DNA of 64,000 bases from Paenibacillus tundrae. Its GTDB lineage: Bacteria > Bacillota > Bacilli > Paenibacillales > Paenibacillaceae. The position numbers and the translations under genes were made by a program. Shown piece after piece: positions 34,781 to 43,690 of the stretch (its first letter is position 1; every line of letters starts with the position of its first letter). The notes under the pieces are model-generated. The model made no database searches. It saw only the letters and a program-made list of their open reading frames with translations, and was not told the DNA's origin. The stretch lies in contig NZ_JAUSTI010000003.1 of assembly GCF_030812775.1 (NCBI RefSeq), forward strand, positions 372,001 through 436,000. Reading direction: 5' to 3'.

Positions 34781-34934
34781 CCAGATCATATACAAATACG
34801 TGTTAACTGCAATTTCGACAAAGGCTAACGGTGTATCCATATGATATTTAACCAACACAAGTGAATGGGTTTCATATATAATGAAACTGTATTCCAACAT
34901 ACATATACTATCAATCGTGAGGTGCACCACACAC

Positions 34935-35483
34935 ATGCCAACCATCTATGATTTTACTGTGACCAAAACGAGTGGGGAACGATTCCCGCTCTATCAATAT
35001 GAGGGTAAGCCTGTGTTGATCGTAAATACAGCAAGCAAATGTAAGTATACCCATCAGTTTGATGATATGCAGAAGCTGTTTGATCAGTATAAAGATCAGG
35101 GCTTACAAATTATCGGTTTTCCTTGCAATCAGTTTGCAGAACAAGAGCCGGGAAGTAGTGCAGAAGCAGAATCCTTCTGTCAGATTAATTATGGTGTGAA
35201 GTTCCCGATGTTCTCCAAAATGGACGTGAATGGTGAAGCGGCTCATCCATTGTATGACTTTCTCAAAAAGTCGGGGCCATTTGCAGGTTTTGATGAGACA
35301 GATGTGCAGGCGAAGTTGCTGAAGCTAATGGTTTCGGATAAGGCTCCAGAGTGGCTACATGGAGATGCGATTAAATGGAATTTCACTAAATTCCTGATTG
35401 ATAGCGAGGGACGTGTTGTTAAACGTTTTGAGCCGATTGATTCCATAGCTGATATCCAGACTAGCATTGAGCAACTTCTGTAA
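34935..35483 (+). CDS. Glutathione peroxidase-like thiol peroxidase
   Basis: About 182 residues, typical for the family. NTASKCKYTHQF near 33-44 has the peroxidatic Cys in place of Sec, with Lys where most members have Gly. FPCNQFAEQEPGSS near 67-80 holds the Gln and probable resolving Cys, and WNFTKFLID near 146-154 the Trp of the catalytic tetrad. Probably reduces peroxides using thioredoxin. GAGGTGCACCACACAC leads to ATG 34935; upstream in-frame ATG 34881 is less likely. Confidence 0.85.
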   Translation: MPTIYDFTVTKTSGERFPLYQYEGKPVLIVNTASKCKYTHQFDDMQKLFDQYKDQGLQIIGFPCNQFAEQEPGSSAEAESFCQINYGVKFPMFSKMDVNGEAAHPLYDFLKKSGPFAGFDETDVQAKLLKLMVSDKAPEWLHGDAIKWNFTKFLIDSEGRVVKRFEPIDSIADIQTSIEQLL

Positions 35484-35535
35484 CTGGACAAGGGGCAGAG
35501 TGCGTTATCATTAGTTTGTAATACATGCTGTTCCA

Positions 35536-35586
35536 TAGAGGCCATGACACGTAACGTATTCATTATATGTGTTCATGGCTTCTGTT
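35536..35586 (+). terminator. Possible terminator (weak)
   Basis: GAGGCCATGACAC and GTGTTCATGGCTTC can pair across a loop of about 18 nt, with one bulge, followed by TGTT only. It lies between the glutathione peroxidase gene and the AraC-type gene. The poor T-run makes it uncertain. Confidence 0.35.
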
Positions 35587-35628
35587 CGCTGTAAGGAACC
35601 AAAACCTCTCCAACAGGAGGTATTATTG

Positions 35629-36480
35629 ATGCCACGAATGATGCAATTTACGAATCCGCTTGAATATAGTTATCGCTCCACCAGTTTATTTAACGTGGGG
35701 AAGTCGGATGGATTCCATGCGCACGCTCAGTATGAGATCTATTATTTTCATGCTGGGGAGTGCACGTACATCATTGGAGATCGTGTCTATGTGCTAGCGC
35801 CGGGAGACTTAGTTCTAATGCATGGCATGACGCTCCACAGACCCCATCCCATTGCGGGTAAACGCTATGAACGAACGACGCTGCACTTCGATCCCTCGGC
35901 AGTTCGCAGCCATTTACATCCAGATCGAATAGATGAAGCGCTTCAGCCGTTTGAGGAATTAGGGAATTGCCGTATTAATCTAAAAGGAGAAGTTCGAGCA
36001 GAGTTTGAACAATTGTTATTGCAGCTTCATCAACTTTCATTGCATTCAAGCTCCTTCGTACAGGAACGGTTGAACCTTCGATTATGCGAACTCTTATATG
36101 TTATTGCTGGCATCTGTCAGGGTAATCTGGAGGAGCATCGCCCTTCTTCGGATAAAGAACGACATGTTCAACACATCATTCGATATGTAGACATGCATTA
36201 TATGCATGATATTAGTCTAGATGATCTGGCGAATGAGCTTCATTTATCGAAGCCATATATGGCGGGTTTGTTCAAGGAAACGACAGGCAGTACGATATTT
36301 AAGTATCTGTATGACCGGCGGATCAACCAGGCGAAGGTGTTATTTCAGTTTCAACCCGGCATTAGTGTAACCGAAGCTGCGCGTCTGTCAGGGTTCAAGC
36401 GCTTGTCTCATTTCAGTCGCATTTTTAAACAAAGTGTTGGCTGTGGTCCGGATCTGTACCGCACTCGTCTACATCAGTGA
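35629..36480 (+). CDS. AraC family transcriptional regulator with cupin sensor
   Basis: About 283 residues. An N-terminal cupin-like arm (HAHAQYEIYYFHAGECTYII near 27-46) senses a ligand, and the C-terminal AraC double helix-turn-helix follows: LDDLANELHLSKPYMAGLFK near 198-217 and VTEAARLSGFKRLSHFSRIF near 247-266. Neighbouring genes are unrelated, so its target is unknown. CAACAGGAGGTATTATTG precedes ATG 35629. Confidence 0.88.
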   Translation: MPRMMQFTNPLEYSYRSTSLFNVGKSDGFHAHAQYEIYYFHAGECTYIIGDRVYVLAPGDLVLMHGMTLHRPHPIAGKRYERTTLHFDPSAVRSHLHPDRIDEALQPFEELGNCRINLKGEVRAEFEQLLLQLHQLSLHSSSFVQERLNLRLCELLYVIAGICQGNLEEHRPSSDKERHVQHIIRYVDMHYMHDISLDDLANELHLSKPYMAGLFKETTGSTIFKYLYDRRINQAKVLFQFQPGISVTEAARLSGFKRLSHFSRIFKQSVGCGPDLYRTRLHQ

Positions 36481-36532
36481 TTGTAAAGAAGATACAAGTC
36501 ATTTTTCAAAATTGAATCATTACATTGGATTA

Positions 36533-36564
36533 AGGTCGGTCAGCATATGTTGGTCGGCCTTTTT
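36533..36564 (+). terminator. Rho-independent terminator after the AraC gene
   Basis: AGGTCGGTC and GGTCGGCCT pair fully when G-U pairs are allowed, across a loop containing AGCATATGTT, and TTTTT follows directly. It closes the AraC-type regulator transcript. Confidence 0.7.
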
Positions 36565-36686
36565 GTGATATCGGATAGTTCATACTTAGCAACAATACGC
36601 CATTCCTTTTGTTTAGAAGACAAGCAGAAAAGGTAAAGAAAGGATAAAGAGAAGATCCGCATCTCGATTCGAAGGAGGCGTTTGGA

Positions 36687-36926
36687 ATGGAAAACAACAA
36701 AGTGGGCGATACTACATCATCGAAACAGAAATACACGAGAGACCATCCAGAGCAGTATGCTACCGAGAAGGAAAGTTTGTTCGATAAATATGAAGAGGAA
36801 CAGACGGTAGATCCGATTCCGATGGAGGATCTGAATATGGAAAAGCAGGAAGAGAAACGTAAAGATCAGACGAAGAGCAATTCGTCCACAGAGGAAAAAT
36901 ACCGCGCAGATTATCGGAAATCGTAA
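36687..36926 (+). CDS. Small hydrophilic protein (79 aa)
   Basis: Extremely polar (rich in Glu, Lys, Gln, Thr, Ser), no hydrophobic core, likely disordered. DPIPMEDLNMEKQEEK near 42-57 is the only less charged segment. GGAGGCGTTTGGA precedes the ATG, so translation is plausible. Similar Firmicute proteins have no assigned role; a spore or desiccation protein is a guess. Confidence 0.55.
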   Translation: MENNKVGDTTSSKQKYTRDHPEQYATEKESLFDKYEEEQTVDPIPMEDLNMEKQEEKRKDQTKSNSSTEEKYRADYRKS

Positions 36927-37019
36927 GGTTTTGATGGAAGTTATAGCTTCGAGAATATGCATTGTATTGTAATGAGGGATCACAGAGTTTGTATATTTAG
37001 TGAAAATAAAATAGTTTAT

Positions 37020-37051
37020 TGACTAATGTTTGTTACTATATTATAGTTACT
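37020..37051 (+). promoter_or_regulatory. Promoter with inverted-repeat operator for the nitroreductase gene
   Basis: TTGACT (37020-37025), 17 bp, then TATAGT (37043-37048). Overlapping the -10 is a near-perfect inverted repeat GTTACTATATTATAGTTAC (37033-37051). The complement of its right arm, GTAACTATAATA, recurs at the -10 of the Old Yellow Enzyme gene at 55741. An operator of a DUF24/MarR-type redox regulator is likely from layout; the protein is not identified. Confidence 0.6.
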
Positions 37052-37094
37052 AATGTTAGCATGATGAATGAAAAATTTAGGAGGCGAACATGTA

Positions 37095-37697
37095 ATGTCT
37101 ACAACTTTCTTTGACGCGTTGAAAAACAGAAGATCTTATTATGGAATCAGTAAAGAATCCACTATCTCGGATGCTAAAATCCAAGAGATCGTAGAAGAAG
37201 CGGTGAAATACACGCCAACTTCATTCAACTCACAAACATCCCGCGCAGTGGTATTGCTGGGCGAGCAACATGATAAATTGTGGAATCACACAGAAGAAAT
37301 TTTGCGTGAGGTTGTAGGTAACGAAGAAGCATTCAAATCTACAGCTGAGAAAATGGCAGGATTCCGTAGTGGTTATGGTACGGTTCTGTTCTTCGAAGAC
37401 AACAACGTAATCGCACAACTTCAACAGAACTTCGCAGCTTATGCGGATAACTTCCCAATCTGGGCGAACCAATCCAACGGTATGTTGCAGCTGGTAATCT
37501 GGACAGCATTGGAACAAGAAGGATTGGGCGCTTCTCTGCAACACTACAATCCACTGATTGATGAGAAAGTTAAGCAAGAATGGAACATTCCAGAGAACTG
37601 GAGATTGATCGCTCAGATGCCATTTGGTAAACCAACAGCTACACCAGGCGAGAAAGAATTCCAACCGATTGAAGAGCGTGTAAAAGTACACAAATAA
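37095..37697 (+). CDS. Nitroreductase family oxidoreductase
   Basis: About 200 residues, FMN-dependent nitroreductase fold of the Frm2/YdgI-like short type. RRSYYGISKES near 12-22 binds FMN phosphate, YTPTSFNSQTSRAVVLLG near 38-55 is the conserved strand, and LQLVIWTALEQEGLGASLQH near 136-155 the FMN-contacting helix. It likely reduces quinones or nitro compounds with NAD(P)H. AGGAGGCGAACATGTA leads to ATG 37095; the promoter lies at 37020. Confidence 0.85.
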   Translation: MSTTFFDALKNRRSYYGISKESTISDAKIQEIVEEAVKYTPTSFNSQTSRAVVLLGEQHDKLWNHTEEILREVVGNEEAFKSTAEKMAGFRSGYGTVLFFEDNNVIAQLQQNFAAYADNFPIWANQSNGMLQLVIWTALEQEGLGASLQHYNPLIDEKVKQEWNIPENWRLIAQMPFGKPTATPGEKEFQPIEERVKVHK

Positions 37698-37750
37698 GCT
37701 ACATTACTTTTAGCTGCTTTCAATCCAATTCCCAACATTTAACCACATAC

Positions 37751-37811
37751 GGCCTCGCTTCAATTTGGTACGATGATCTATGATCGTACTCCAATGAAGC
37801 GAGGCTTTTTA
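37751..37811 (+). terminator. Strong rho-independent terminator
   Basis: GCCTCGCTTCA and TGAAGCGAGGC are perfect complements separated by an imperfectly paired loop, followed by TTTTTAA. It ends the nitroreductase transcript. The start codon of the following GH18 gene lies immediately beyond it. Confidence 0.85.
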
Positions 37812-37813
37812 AT

Positions 37814-39448
37814 GTGATAAATGGAATAAAGAAATTGACCTATAAACGAATATTAAAGCTGGTATTGAGTGGCGTGGTTCTGCTTGGCTCGGTGACGAGT
37901 TACAACATTAACGCGGTTCAAGTTGCGGGTGCTACGCAGCAATTTCAAGACATCAGCAATAGTTATGCTCGTGTTGCTATTATGAATCTAGTAAATAAGG
38001 GAATTGCCGCGGGTACCACCGACCGTACATTTGAGCCTAAGAAAGCAGTGACCCGAGCTGAATTTGCCACTTTTGCAGTTAGAGTACTGGGACTCCAGCC
38101 AGTAAAAAACAATCTGAATCCCTATCAGGATACGAGTTCAAATGCTTGGTATTATGGCAATATCTCTGCGATGACAAACCTTAATATTATGGAAGGAAAG
38201 GGTCAAGGAATATTTCAACCTAATGCCAACATTACGAGAGAGGAAGCAGCAACACTACTCGTAAGAATGCTGAAGCAACAGGCAGGCTCTACAGGACTAC
38301 TTCCTTATACTTATGCAGATTCATCCCTTATATCAACGTGGGCTAAACCTTATGTGCAGGTAGTCTATCAATTAGGTTTAATGCGAGGCAGTGATGGATA
38401 CTTCCGACCACACGATCAGGTGACTAGAGAAGAGGCAGCGGTTATGCTTAATGCGATTCTGCAGAATAAAGCATGGTCTGAGCAGCTGCAAACAGCAGAT
38501 CAATTGGGGATTCAACTTGGCTGGCAATATGATTCAACTACAGCAGAATTTAAGCAACAGGTGCAACAATCGGAAGTGAACACACTCGTGCCTCGATGGT
38601 TCTTCCTGAATAGCAGTATGCAGGTGACAGACCATACCGATTCAACATTGTTAACGTGGGCAAGGTCTACGGGGCGGGAGGTGTGGCCTCTTCTGGGGAA
38701 TCGTTCGAATCCGACACTGACCCATCAGATGTTATCTAGTACTACAAATCGAGCTAATGTGATATCCCAGGTGGTTGCATATGTGAAAAAATATGATTTA
38801 CATGGCATTAATGTAGATTTTGAAAATGTACAGCCTGCTGATCGAGAGGGGTTGACTTCATTTGTCACATCCCTGGCGGCATCTCTACATGCCATAGGTG
38901 CTGTTATATCTGTGGATGTGTCTCCTAATCTCGGAACCGATTGGACAGCGGCATTTGATTACGCTAGGTTAGGGGCAGTATCTGATTACATGGTACTGAT
39001 GGGATATGAAGAGCATTGGAATGGTGACCCCATTGCTGGTTCGGTTGCATCGCTGCCATGGGTAGAAAAAGGATTAGAGACCATGCTTACTGACGTGGTA
39101 CGCTCCAAAGTAATATTGGCACTTCCGCTCTACACACGAGATTGGTCATCACGGAACCCAGCTACAAGTTCATGGGATATTACGCTTGGGGAGCAAGGCA
39201 TACGAGCCAAGGCTCAAGGCTCTGTGAGACAATGGAATGCTAATTTGGCACAGTATGTAATTGGTTATTCAAGTAGCGGTATTCCACGATATATCTGGGC
39301 AGAAGATAGCCGTTCTTTAACTGCGAAAGTGAGGATGAGCACAGCAAGGAATATTGCTGGTTTAGCGTACTGGTATATGGGTGGAGAAACCTCAGATGTG
39401 TGGAACGCCATCTCAAATGCTAATCGTTTTGAGTCATATGTATTTTAA
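37814..39448 (+). CDS. Secreted SLH-domain protein with GH18 catalytic domain
   Basis: About 544 residues. Residues 1-40 form a signal peptide. Three SLH repeats follow (about 42-215, for example AVTRAEFATFAVRVLGLQPV and NITREEAATLLVRMLKQQAG), which bind secondary cell-wall polymer. The C-terminal half (225-540) is a GH18 barrel: LHGINVDFENV near 329-339 carries the catalytic Glu, YMVLMGYEEHWNG near 393-405, and IAGLAYWYMGGE near the end. It likely acts on peptidoglycan or chitin-like glycans at the cell surface. The GTG start sits right after the upstream terminator without a clear ribosome binding site; TTG 37838 is an alternative. Confidence 0.82.
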   Translation: MINGIKKLTYKRILKLVLSGVVLLGSVTSYNINAVQVAGATQQFQDISNSYARVAIMNLVNKGIAAGTTDRTFEPKKAVTRAEFATFAVRVLGLQPVKNNLNPYQDTSSNAWYYGNISAMTNLNIMEGKGQGIFQPNANITREEAATLLVRMLKQQAGSTGLLPYTYADSSLISTWAKPYVQVVYQLGLMRGSDGYFRPHDQVTREEAAVMLNAILQNKAWSEQLQTADQLGIQLGWQYDSTTAEFKQQVQQSEVNTLVPRWFFLNSSMQVTDHTDSTLLTWARSTGREVWPLLGNRSNPTLTHQMLSSTTNRANVISQVVAYVKKYDLHGINVDFENVQPADREGLTSFVTSLAASLHAIGAVISVDVSPNLGTDWTAAFDYARLGAVSDYMVLMGYEEHWNGDPIAGSVASLPWVEKGLETMLTDVVRSKVILALPLYTRDWSSRNPATSSWDITLGEQGIRAKAQGSVRQWNANLAQYVIGYSSSGIPRYIWAEDSRSLTAKVRMSTARNIAGLAYWYMGGETSDVWNAISNANRFESYVF

Positions 39449-39460
39449 ATATCAAAATTC

Positions 39461-39510
39461 AACCCAAATGAACCGAGTTGCTCGGGGACGGTTTGGGTTG
39501 TTTGCTTTGG
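39461..39510 (+). terminator. Rho-independent terminator
   Basis: AACCCAAA pairs with TTTGGGTT, with an inner ACCG / CGG-containing stem-loop, followed by GTTTGCTTT. It closes the SLH-GH18 gene. Confidence 0.65.
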
Positions 39511-39621
39511 AACAAACTATAGGTAGGCGTTTGAGTTAATGTAGTTGGTTTAATGAATATAAGGGTTTTATGAAACTACACATAGAAGAATTGAAGTTGA
39601 TAGCATTGGAGGAGAGAGAGC

Positions 39622-40551
39622 ATGCAGAATTATGATTGCATTATTGTAGGCGGAGGAATTGCAGGGCTTCAGGCAGCTATCCAGCTGGGACGCTATAGCA
39701 CACATCGTGTGCTTGTCATTGATGCGGGTGAAGGACGATCCACCCTGTGCCGGACCTATCACAATATTCTTGGTTATCCTGACGGCATTTCTGGAGAAGA
39801 GTTACGAGCCAAAGGTAGAATGCAGGCAGAACGAACCGGAGTTGAATTTCAAAAGGGTCGTGTGATCGAAGCTAAGCGGAAAGGGGAACGTATTCAGCTT
39901 ACCGGTGATAATGGGATGACATTCGAAACGAGCACCGTTCTACTAGCTACTGGACTTTCTGATCGAATACCGGACATTCAGGGGTTAAACCCAACACTTG
40001 GCAAGACGGTGTATGTGTGCCCAGATTGTGATGGCTATGAAATACAAGATCGTAAGACCGTCTTATTAGGTTCTGGAGAAGCTGGTGCGAATATGGCACT
40101 AGTATTAATTAAACGAACCAACGATCTGTTATATGTGAATCATGAACATAAGCAGATCTCGGCTGAGCTTCATCGTAGAATGAAGGAAGAGGGAATTCGT
40201 TATCTGGAAGCCACTGTGCAGGAAGTGCAGCAATCAGAAGATGGTTATATTACAGGAATTCTAACAGATGATGGTCAAATGTATGAATCTGAGCGCGGTT
40301 TTATCGCTTTTGGAGGCAACCGGGTACACTATGAATTAGCAGAGCAATTGGGTGCGGAGATTGCTGACAATAGACATGTGAAAGCTGACCCACGTACAAT
40401 GATAGCAGCTCCGAATGTTTGGATTGCAGGGGATCTCGGTGTGCACGCCGAACAAGCGACAGTAGCGATGGGAGAAGGAGCCATTGCGGCGATCTGGATT
40501 CACAAGGAATTGCAGCGAATTGCTAAGGAATCAAAGGTAAGCCAGTTCTAA
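39622..40551 (+). CDS. Thioredoxin-reductase-like FAD/NAD(P)-dependent oxidoreductase
   Basis: A 309-residue flavoprotein. IIVGGGIAGLQAAIQLGRYS near 7-26 is the FAD Rossmann motif, YVCPDCDGYEI near 132-142 is the redox CxxC in the thioredoxin reductase position (CATCDG in classical TrxB), and LLGSGEAGANMAL near 149-161 binds NAD(P)H. AGDLG near the end contacts FAD. A disulfide or quinone reductase is likely; partner unknown. GGAGGAGAGAGAGC precedes the ATG. Confidence 0.82.
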   Translation: MQNYDCIIVGGGIAGLQAAIQLGRYSTHRVLVIDAGEGRSTLCRTYHNILGYPDGISGEELRAKGRMQAERTGVEFQKGRVIEAKRKGERIQLTGDNGMTFETSTVLLATGLSDRIPDIQGLNPTLGKTVYVCPDCDGYEIQDRKTVLLGSGEAGANMALVLIKRTNDLLYVNHEHKQISAELHRRMKEEGIRYLEATVQEVQQSEDGYITGILTDDGQMYESERGFIAFGGNRVHYELAEQLGAEIADNRHVKADPRTMIAAPNVWIAGDLGVHAEQATVAMGEGAIAAIWIHKELQRIAKESKVSQF

Positions 40552-40616
40552 TCGGTAAAAATGATCTGTAATTGATGTCACAAAATTCTGCAGTCGATAT
40601 TGGAAATAATGAAGAA

Positions 40617-40658
40617 GAAAAAGTCCTTTTACCCTGGATAGGGTAGAAGGACTTTTTC
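40617..40658. terminator. Bidirectional terminator
   Basis: GAAAAAGTCCTTTTACCCT, loop GGAT and AGGGTAGAAGGACTTTTTC form a long stem with A-run and T-run on either side. It can end both the flavoprotein gene (+) and the small gene at 40675 (-). Confidence 0.85.
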
Positions 40659-40674
40659 GATTCTGTAGCCAGTT

Positions 40675-40866
40675 TTATGAATCTTTTTTATCAATTTGTT
40701 CATTTTTGGAATTCTTTTTGGGGTGAGCTATATTGTCTACAATGTCCCCTACAGCATTCTCAATCATGTCCGTTGGCCCCGGATTATCTTGGTCGGGGTG
40801 TAAGATGGTGTTTACACCAGGTTTGAGATTTTTATTCGTTTTATCTTTTTTTGACTCACTCATCAT
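40675..40866 (-). CDS. Small hydrophilic protein (64 aa)
   Basis: Highly charged, Lys/Asp/Asn-rich, with PGVNTILHPDQDNPGPTDMI in the middle. Likely a small intrinsically disordered or spore-associated protein; no family recognised. On the complementary strand AAGGAGGAACAA precedes the start, so it is well translated; the longer in-frame start at 40914 has no such site. Confidence 0.6.
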   Translation of the reverse strand: MMSESKKDKTNKNLKPGVNTILHPDQDNPGPTDMIENAVGDIVDNIAHPKKNSKNEQIDKKDS

Positions 40867-40989
40867 TTGTTCCTCCTTCTGATATGAAGTACAAGGTATA
40901 CCTAACATCTGCAATTGTTGTAATCTATATGTAAACGATTAACCAATTCGTTTCATTTGAAACGTGGTAAACGGAGGGATTGAGTGTAA

Positions 40990-42435
40990 GTGGTCAAAAA
41001 AGGTGTGATACTCCTAATACTGGCGATGTTATGTATTTGGTCTTATTGGAGAACGAGTGGAAGTGATCAAGACCCTTATCTAATCACTGATTATAGTCGT
41101 CTGCATCCTGTAAAGGTGGAGCGCATTGTACCAGGACAAGAGGAAGAGCAGCTAATTAAGCTACTACAGGACGCCCAAAAGCATAATCTGACCGTATCGA
41201 TTGCCGGGCAACGACATAGCCAAGGAGGCCATACTTACTACGAGGATGGAATTGTAATTGATATGACATCGTATAATCGGGTACTTGAGATTCTGCCTAA
41301 TGCGAAGAAAATAACAGTACAAGCGGGAGCAACCTGGGCAGATGTACAACGGGCGATTAATTCCTATGGATTATCTGTGAAAAGTATGCAGTCCCAAAAT
41401 ATATTTACGGTGGGTGGCTCGATTAGTGTAAATGCCCATGGACGTGAACTCCGTAACGGAACATTAATGGAGAGTGTCGAATCCTTTCGGCTGCTAACCG
41501 CAGACGGTCAGATTCGTGAAGTCAGTCGTACGCAGAATGCCGAACTGTTTTCTTTGGCATTAGGTGGATATGGGTTGTTTGGTGTAATACTAGACGTCAC
41601 GTTAACGTTAACCGATGATGAATTATATCATTTGACAACGGATCAGCTTCTCGTCGAAGATTATCCGGCGTATTTCCGTAAAGACATCTTAGGGGATTCG
41701 AGTATGCGGATGCATCTGGCACGCATTTCGTTGATACCGGGTGAAGGCTATTTTCAGAATATGTATGCCATCAATTACGCTTTAGATTCTGAAGGTGACT
41801 TGAATCATTACAATCAACTTGCCAAGCGAGAGCAGGGTGTATTACCGGCCAAGATCCTGTTTAATCTAAACCGAGAATTTCCGTGGGCAAAGGACGGATT
41901 CTGGCAATTACAGCAACGTTATCTCGAGTCTCAGGATGGTCAGCGGATCAGCCGCAATAATGCAATGGCGTCTCCCTCCGCATTTATGGAGTACCATCAG
42001 CCTGGAAGCAACGACCTGCTTCAAGAATATTTTATCCCGATTGATGAATTTCCAGCCTTTGTGCAAGAGATGGGGAAGATTGTATCCGAACAAGAGCTGG
42101 ATTTGCTCAATATAACGGTACGTTACGTGAAACAGGATGAAGAGGCTATGCTCTCGTATGCGACACAGGATATGTTTGGGCTGGTCTGTCTTTTTCACGC
42201 TTCTTTATCAAAGGAAGAGCAGACGACGTTCAAAACTGGCCTTCAGCGAATCATTGATGTAGCTATTGCGCATGGCGGTACATATTATTTGCCTTACGAG
42301 GCTTATGCCACGTCAGAGCAATTCGAACAAGCATATCAGCATAAGCAGGCTTTTTTTGCGGCCAAAGAACGATATGATCCTGAGCACCGGTTTATGAATT
42401 ATTTTATGGAGCAGTATGGGGGGGAACGTAAATGA
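40990..42435 (+). CDS. FAD-binding oxidoreductase (membrane-anchored)
   Basis: A 481-residue protein. An N-terminal membrane segment (residues 5-20) precedes a PF01565-type FAD domain: LTVSIAGQRHSQGGHTYYED near 67-86, where the His is the usual flavin site, FTVGGSISVNAHGRE near 139-153 and a GGYGLFGVILDVTLTLTDDE region near 193-212. The C-terminal cap matches DprE1/xylitol-oxidase-like members. It likely oxidises a sugar or sugar-alcohol at the membrane. GTG start. The stop overlaps the next start by 4 bp. Confidence 0.8.
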   Translation: MVKKGVILLILAMLCIWSYWRTSGSDQDPYLITDYSRLHPVKVERIVPGQEEEQLIKLLQDAQKHNLTVSIAGQRHSQGGHTYYEDGIVIDMTSYNRVLEILPNAKKITVQAGATWADVQRAINSYGLSVKSMQSQNIFTVGGSISVNAHGRELRNGTLMESVESFRLLTADGQIREVSRTQNAELFSLALGGYGLFGVILDVTLTLTDDELYHLTTDQLLVEDYPAYFRKDILGDSSMRMHLARISLIPGEGYFQNMYAINYALDSEGDLNHYNQLAKREQGVLPAKILFNLNREFPWAKDGFWQLQQRYLESQDGQRISRNNAMASPSAFMEYHQPGSNDLLQEYFIPIDEFPAFVQEMGKIVSEQELDLLNITVRYVKQDEEAMLSYATQDMFGLVCLFHASLSKEEQTTFKTGLQRIIDVAIAHGGTYYLPYEAYATSEQFEQAYQHKQAFFAAKERYDPEHRFMNYFMEQYGGERK

Positions 42436-42977
42436 ATATTCAATGGCTTGTCCGCTCACAGAGCATCGTCACCCTGGCATCAGGTATGATCTACCCGTAT
42501 TATTTGCTTTTTCTCAAAAATCTAGGCAATAGCTTCTCGAAATACGGTCTAGCCTTTGCCGTCTTTACGATCAGCTCCGCAGCAGCTTCCCAATGGCTCG
42601 CACCTCGTTTAGATCAACATGCGAAGCAATGGCTTATCGTTAGTTCACTAGGCATGGCGGTTGCCATGATCGCCTTTCCATGGGTCTTGTCGTATATATG
42701 GGTATTGATATTACAGATGGTCATGGGCTTGTGTAATGCAATGCAACGTATGAGTGAGCGTACACTACTAGCGGATCATACCTTGCCGGGTCAGCGTGGA
42801 CAGGCGATGGGGAACTATCATTTTTGGACATCGGCGGCTTCAGGCTTTGCTGTCATATTGGGAGGAGTGCTGATTGATTGGCTCACGATAGATGTCTTAT
42901 TTTATCTGAGCGCAGCGTTATACGTAGGTGGGGCATGGGCTGTCGGGAGATCTACATCTTCAGTGGAAATGAAGTGA
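42432..42977 (+). CDS. Half-size MFS transporter-like protein
   Basis: A 181-residue protein with about six hydrophobic helices, the size of one MFS half: helix 1 near 11-28, then SSAAASQWLAPRL (loop), VSSLGMAVAMIAFPWVLSY, and VILGGVLIDWLTIDVLFYLS near 145-164. MERTLLADH-like loop RMSERTLLADHTLPGQRGQA near 107-126 resembles the central MFS loop. It overlaps the FAD oxidase by 4 bp, so the two are co-translated and probably act together. It may be a truncated full transporter or a genuine half. Confidence 0.65.
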   Translation: MNIQWLVRSQSIVTLASGMIYPYYLLFLKNLGNSFSKYGLAFAVFTISSAAASQWLAPRLDQHAKQWLIVSSLGMAVAMIAFPWVLSYIWVLILQMVMGLCNAMQRMSERTLLADHTLPGQRGQAMGNYHFWTSAASGFAVILGGVLIDWLTIDVLFYLSAALYVGGAWAVGRSTSSVEMK

Positions 42978-43073
42978 TGGTAAAAAGTAGCATGTAGCAC
43001 TGGCTGATTAATCTTTGAGCAGAGGTTTATATTATAAGTAGATATATTAATTACGCTCAAGGAGGAATTCCGA

Positions 43074-43418
43074 ATGACTGAAAACAACCATGTTATTCAT
43101 AAAGATGGGCAGGTCGCTACAGAACAAGTAGAAGGTGCAATCAACAAAATTCCTTCTGAACAGAGGGATAACATTTTAGAAAACTTTGATGCCTTTAAGG
43201 AATATCTCGGAAAACGTATTGCCGTTGGAGAGTCCATCGGATTGGGTGAAGAACAAATGGCCAAAATCGCTGAGAAAGTAGCCGATTATCTGGCTGCGAA
43301 GGAAGAGCCGCGCAACCGGGAAGAGAAATTGCTGCAGGAGCTGTGGAATGTGGGTAAGGAAGAGGAGCGTCATATGCTTGCCCATATGCTCGTCCGCTTA
43401 GCGCAGCGTACACAATAG
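43074..43418 (+). CDS. DUF3243 family protein
   Basis: A 114-residue helical protein. FDAFKEYLGKRIAVGESIGL near 38-57, KVADYLAAKEEPRNREEKLL near 69-88 and ELWNVGKEEERHMLAHMLVR are the signature of DUF3243 (PF11588), a Bacillales family of unknown role. AAGGAGGAATTCCGA precedes the ATG. Monocistronic with its own terminator. Confidence 0.9.
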   Translation: MTENNHVIHKDGQVATEQVEGAINKIPSEQRDNILENFDAFKEYLGKRIAVGESIGLGEEQMAKIAEKVADYLAAKEEPRNREEKLLQELWNVGKEEERHMLAHMLVRLAQRTQ

Positions 43419-43430
43419 TCGTTAACAATA

Positions 43431-43465
43431 GAGGCCTTGGATGAGAACATCCAAGGTCTTTCATT
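43431..43465 (+). terminator. Rho-independent terminator
   Basis: AGGCCTTGGATG, loop AGAA and CATCCAAGGTCT form a 12 bp stem with one G-U type pair, followed by TTCATTT. It ends the DUF3243 transcript. Confidence 0.75.
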
Positions 43466-43690
43466 TATTCTGACTTCATTACCGTTCTCAGTATTGTCCG
43501 TTCATTATCGTAATTAAGGAGAGAGTGGTAACGTTCATTGTAACTATTTTTCACCTGGCTGATACTTTTGCAATATCGACTTCACGTATGATATAGAAAG
43601 TTAGAATCAACTGATTAACTCATGTAGCGTTTGAGAGGGAAGGCTTACGGTTAAGGAATAGTAACGTTCATATAAGGAGAGATGCTGCCT

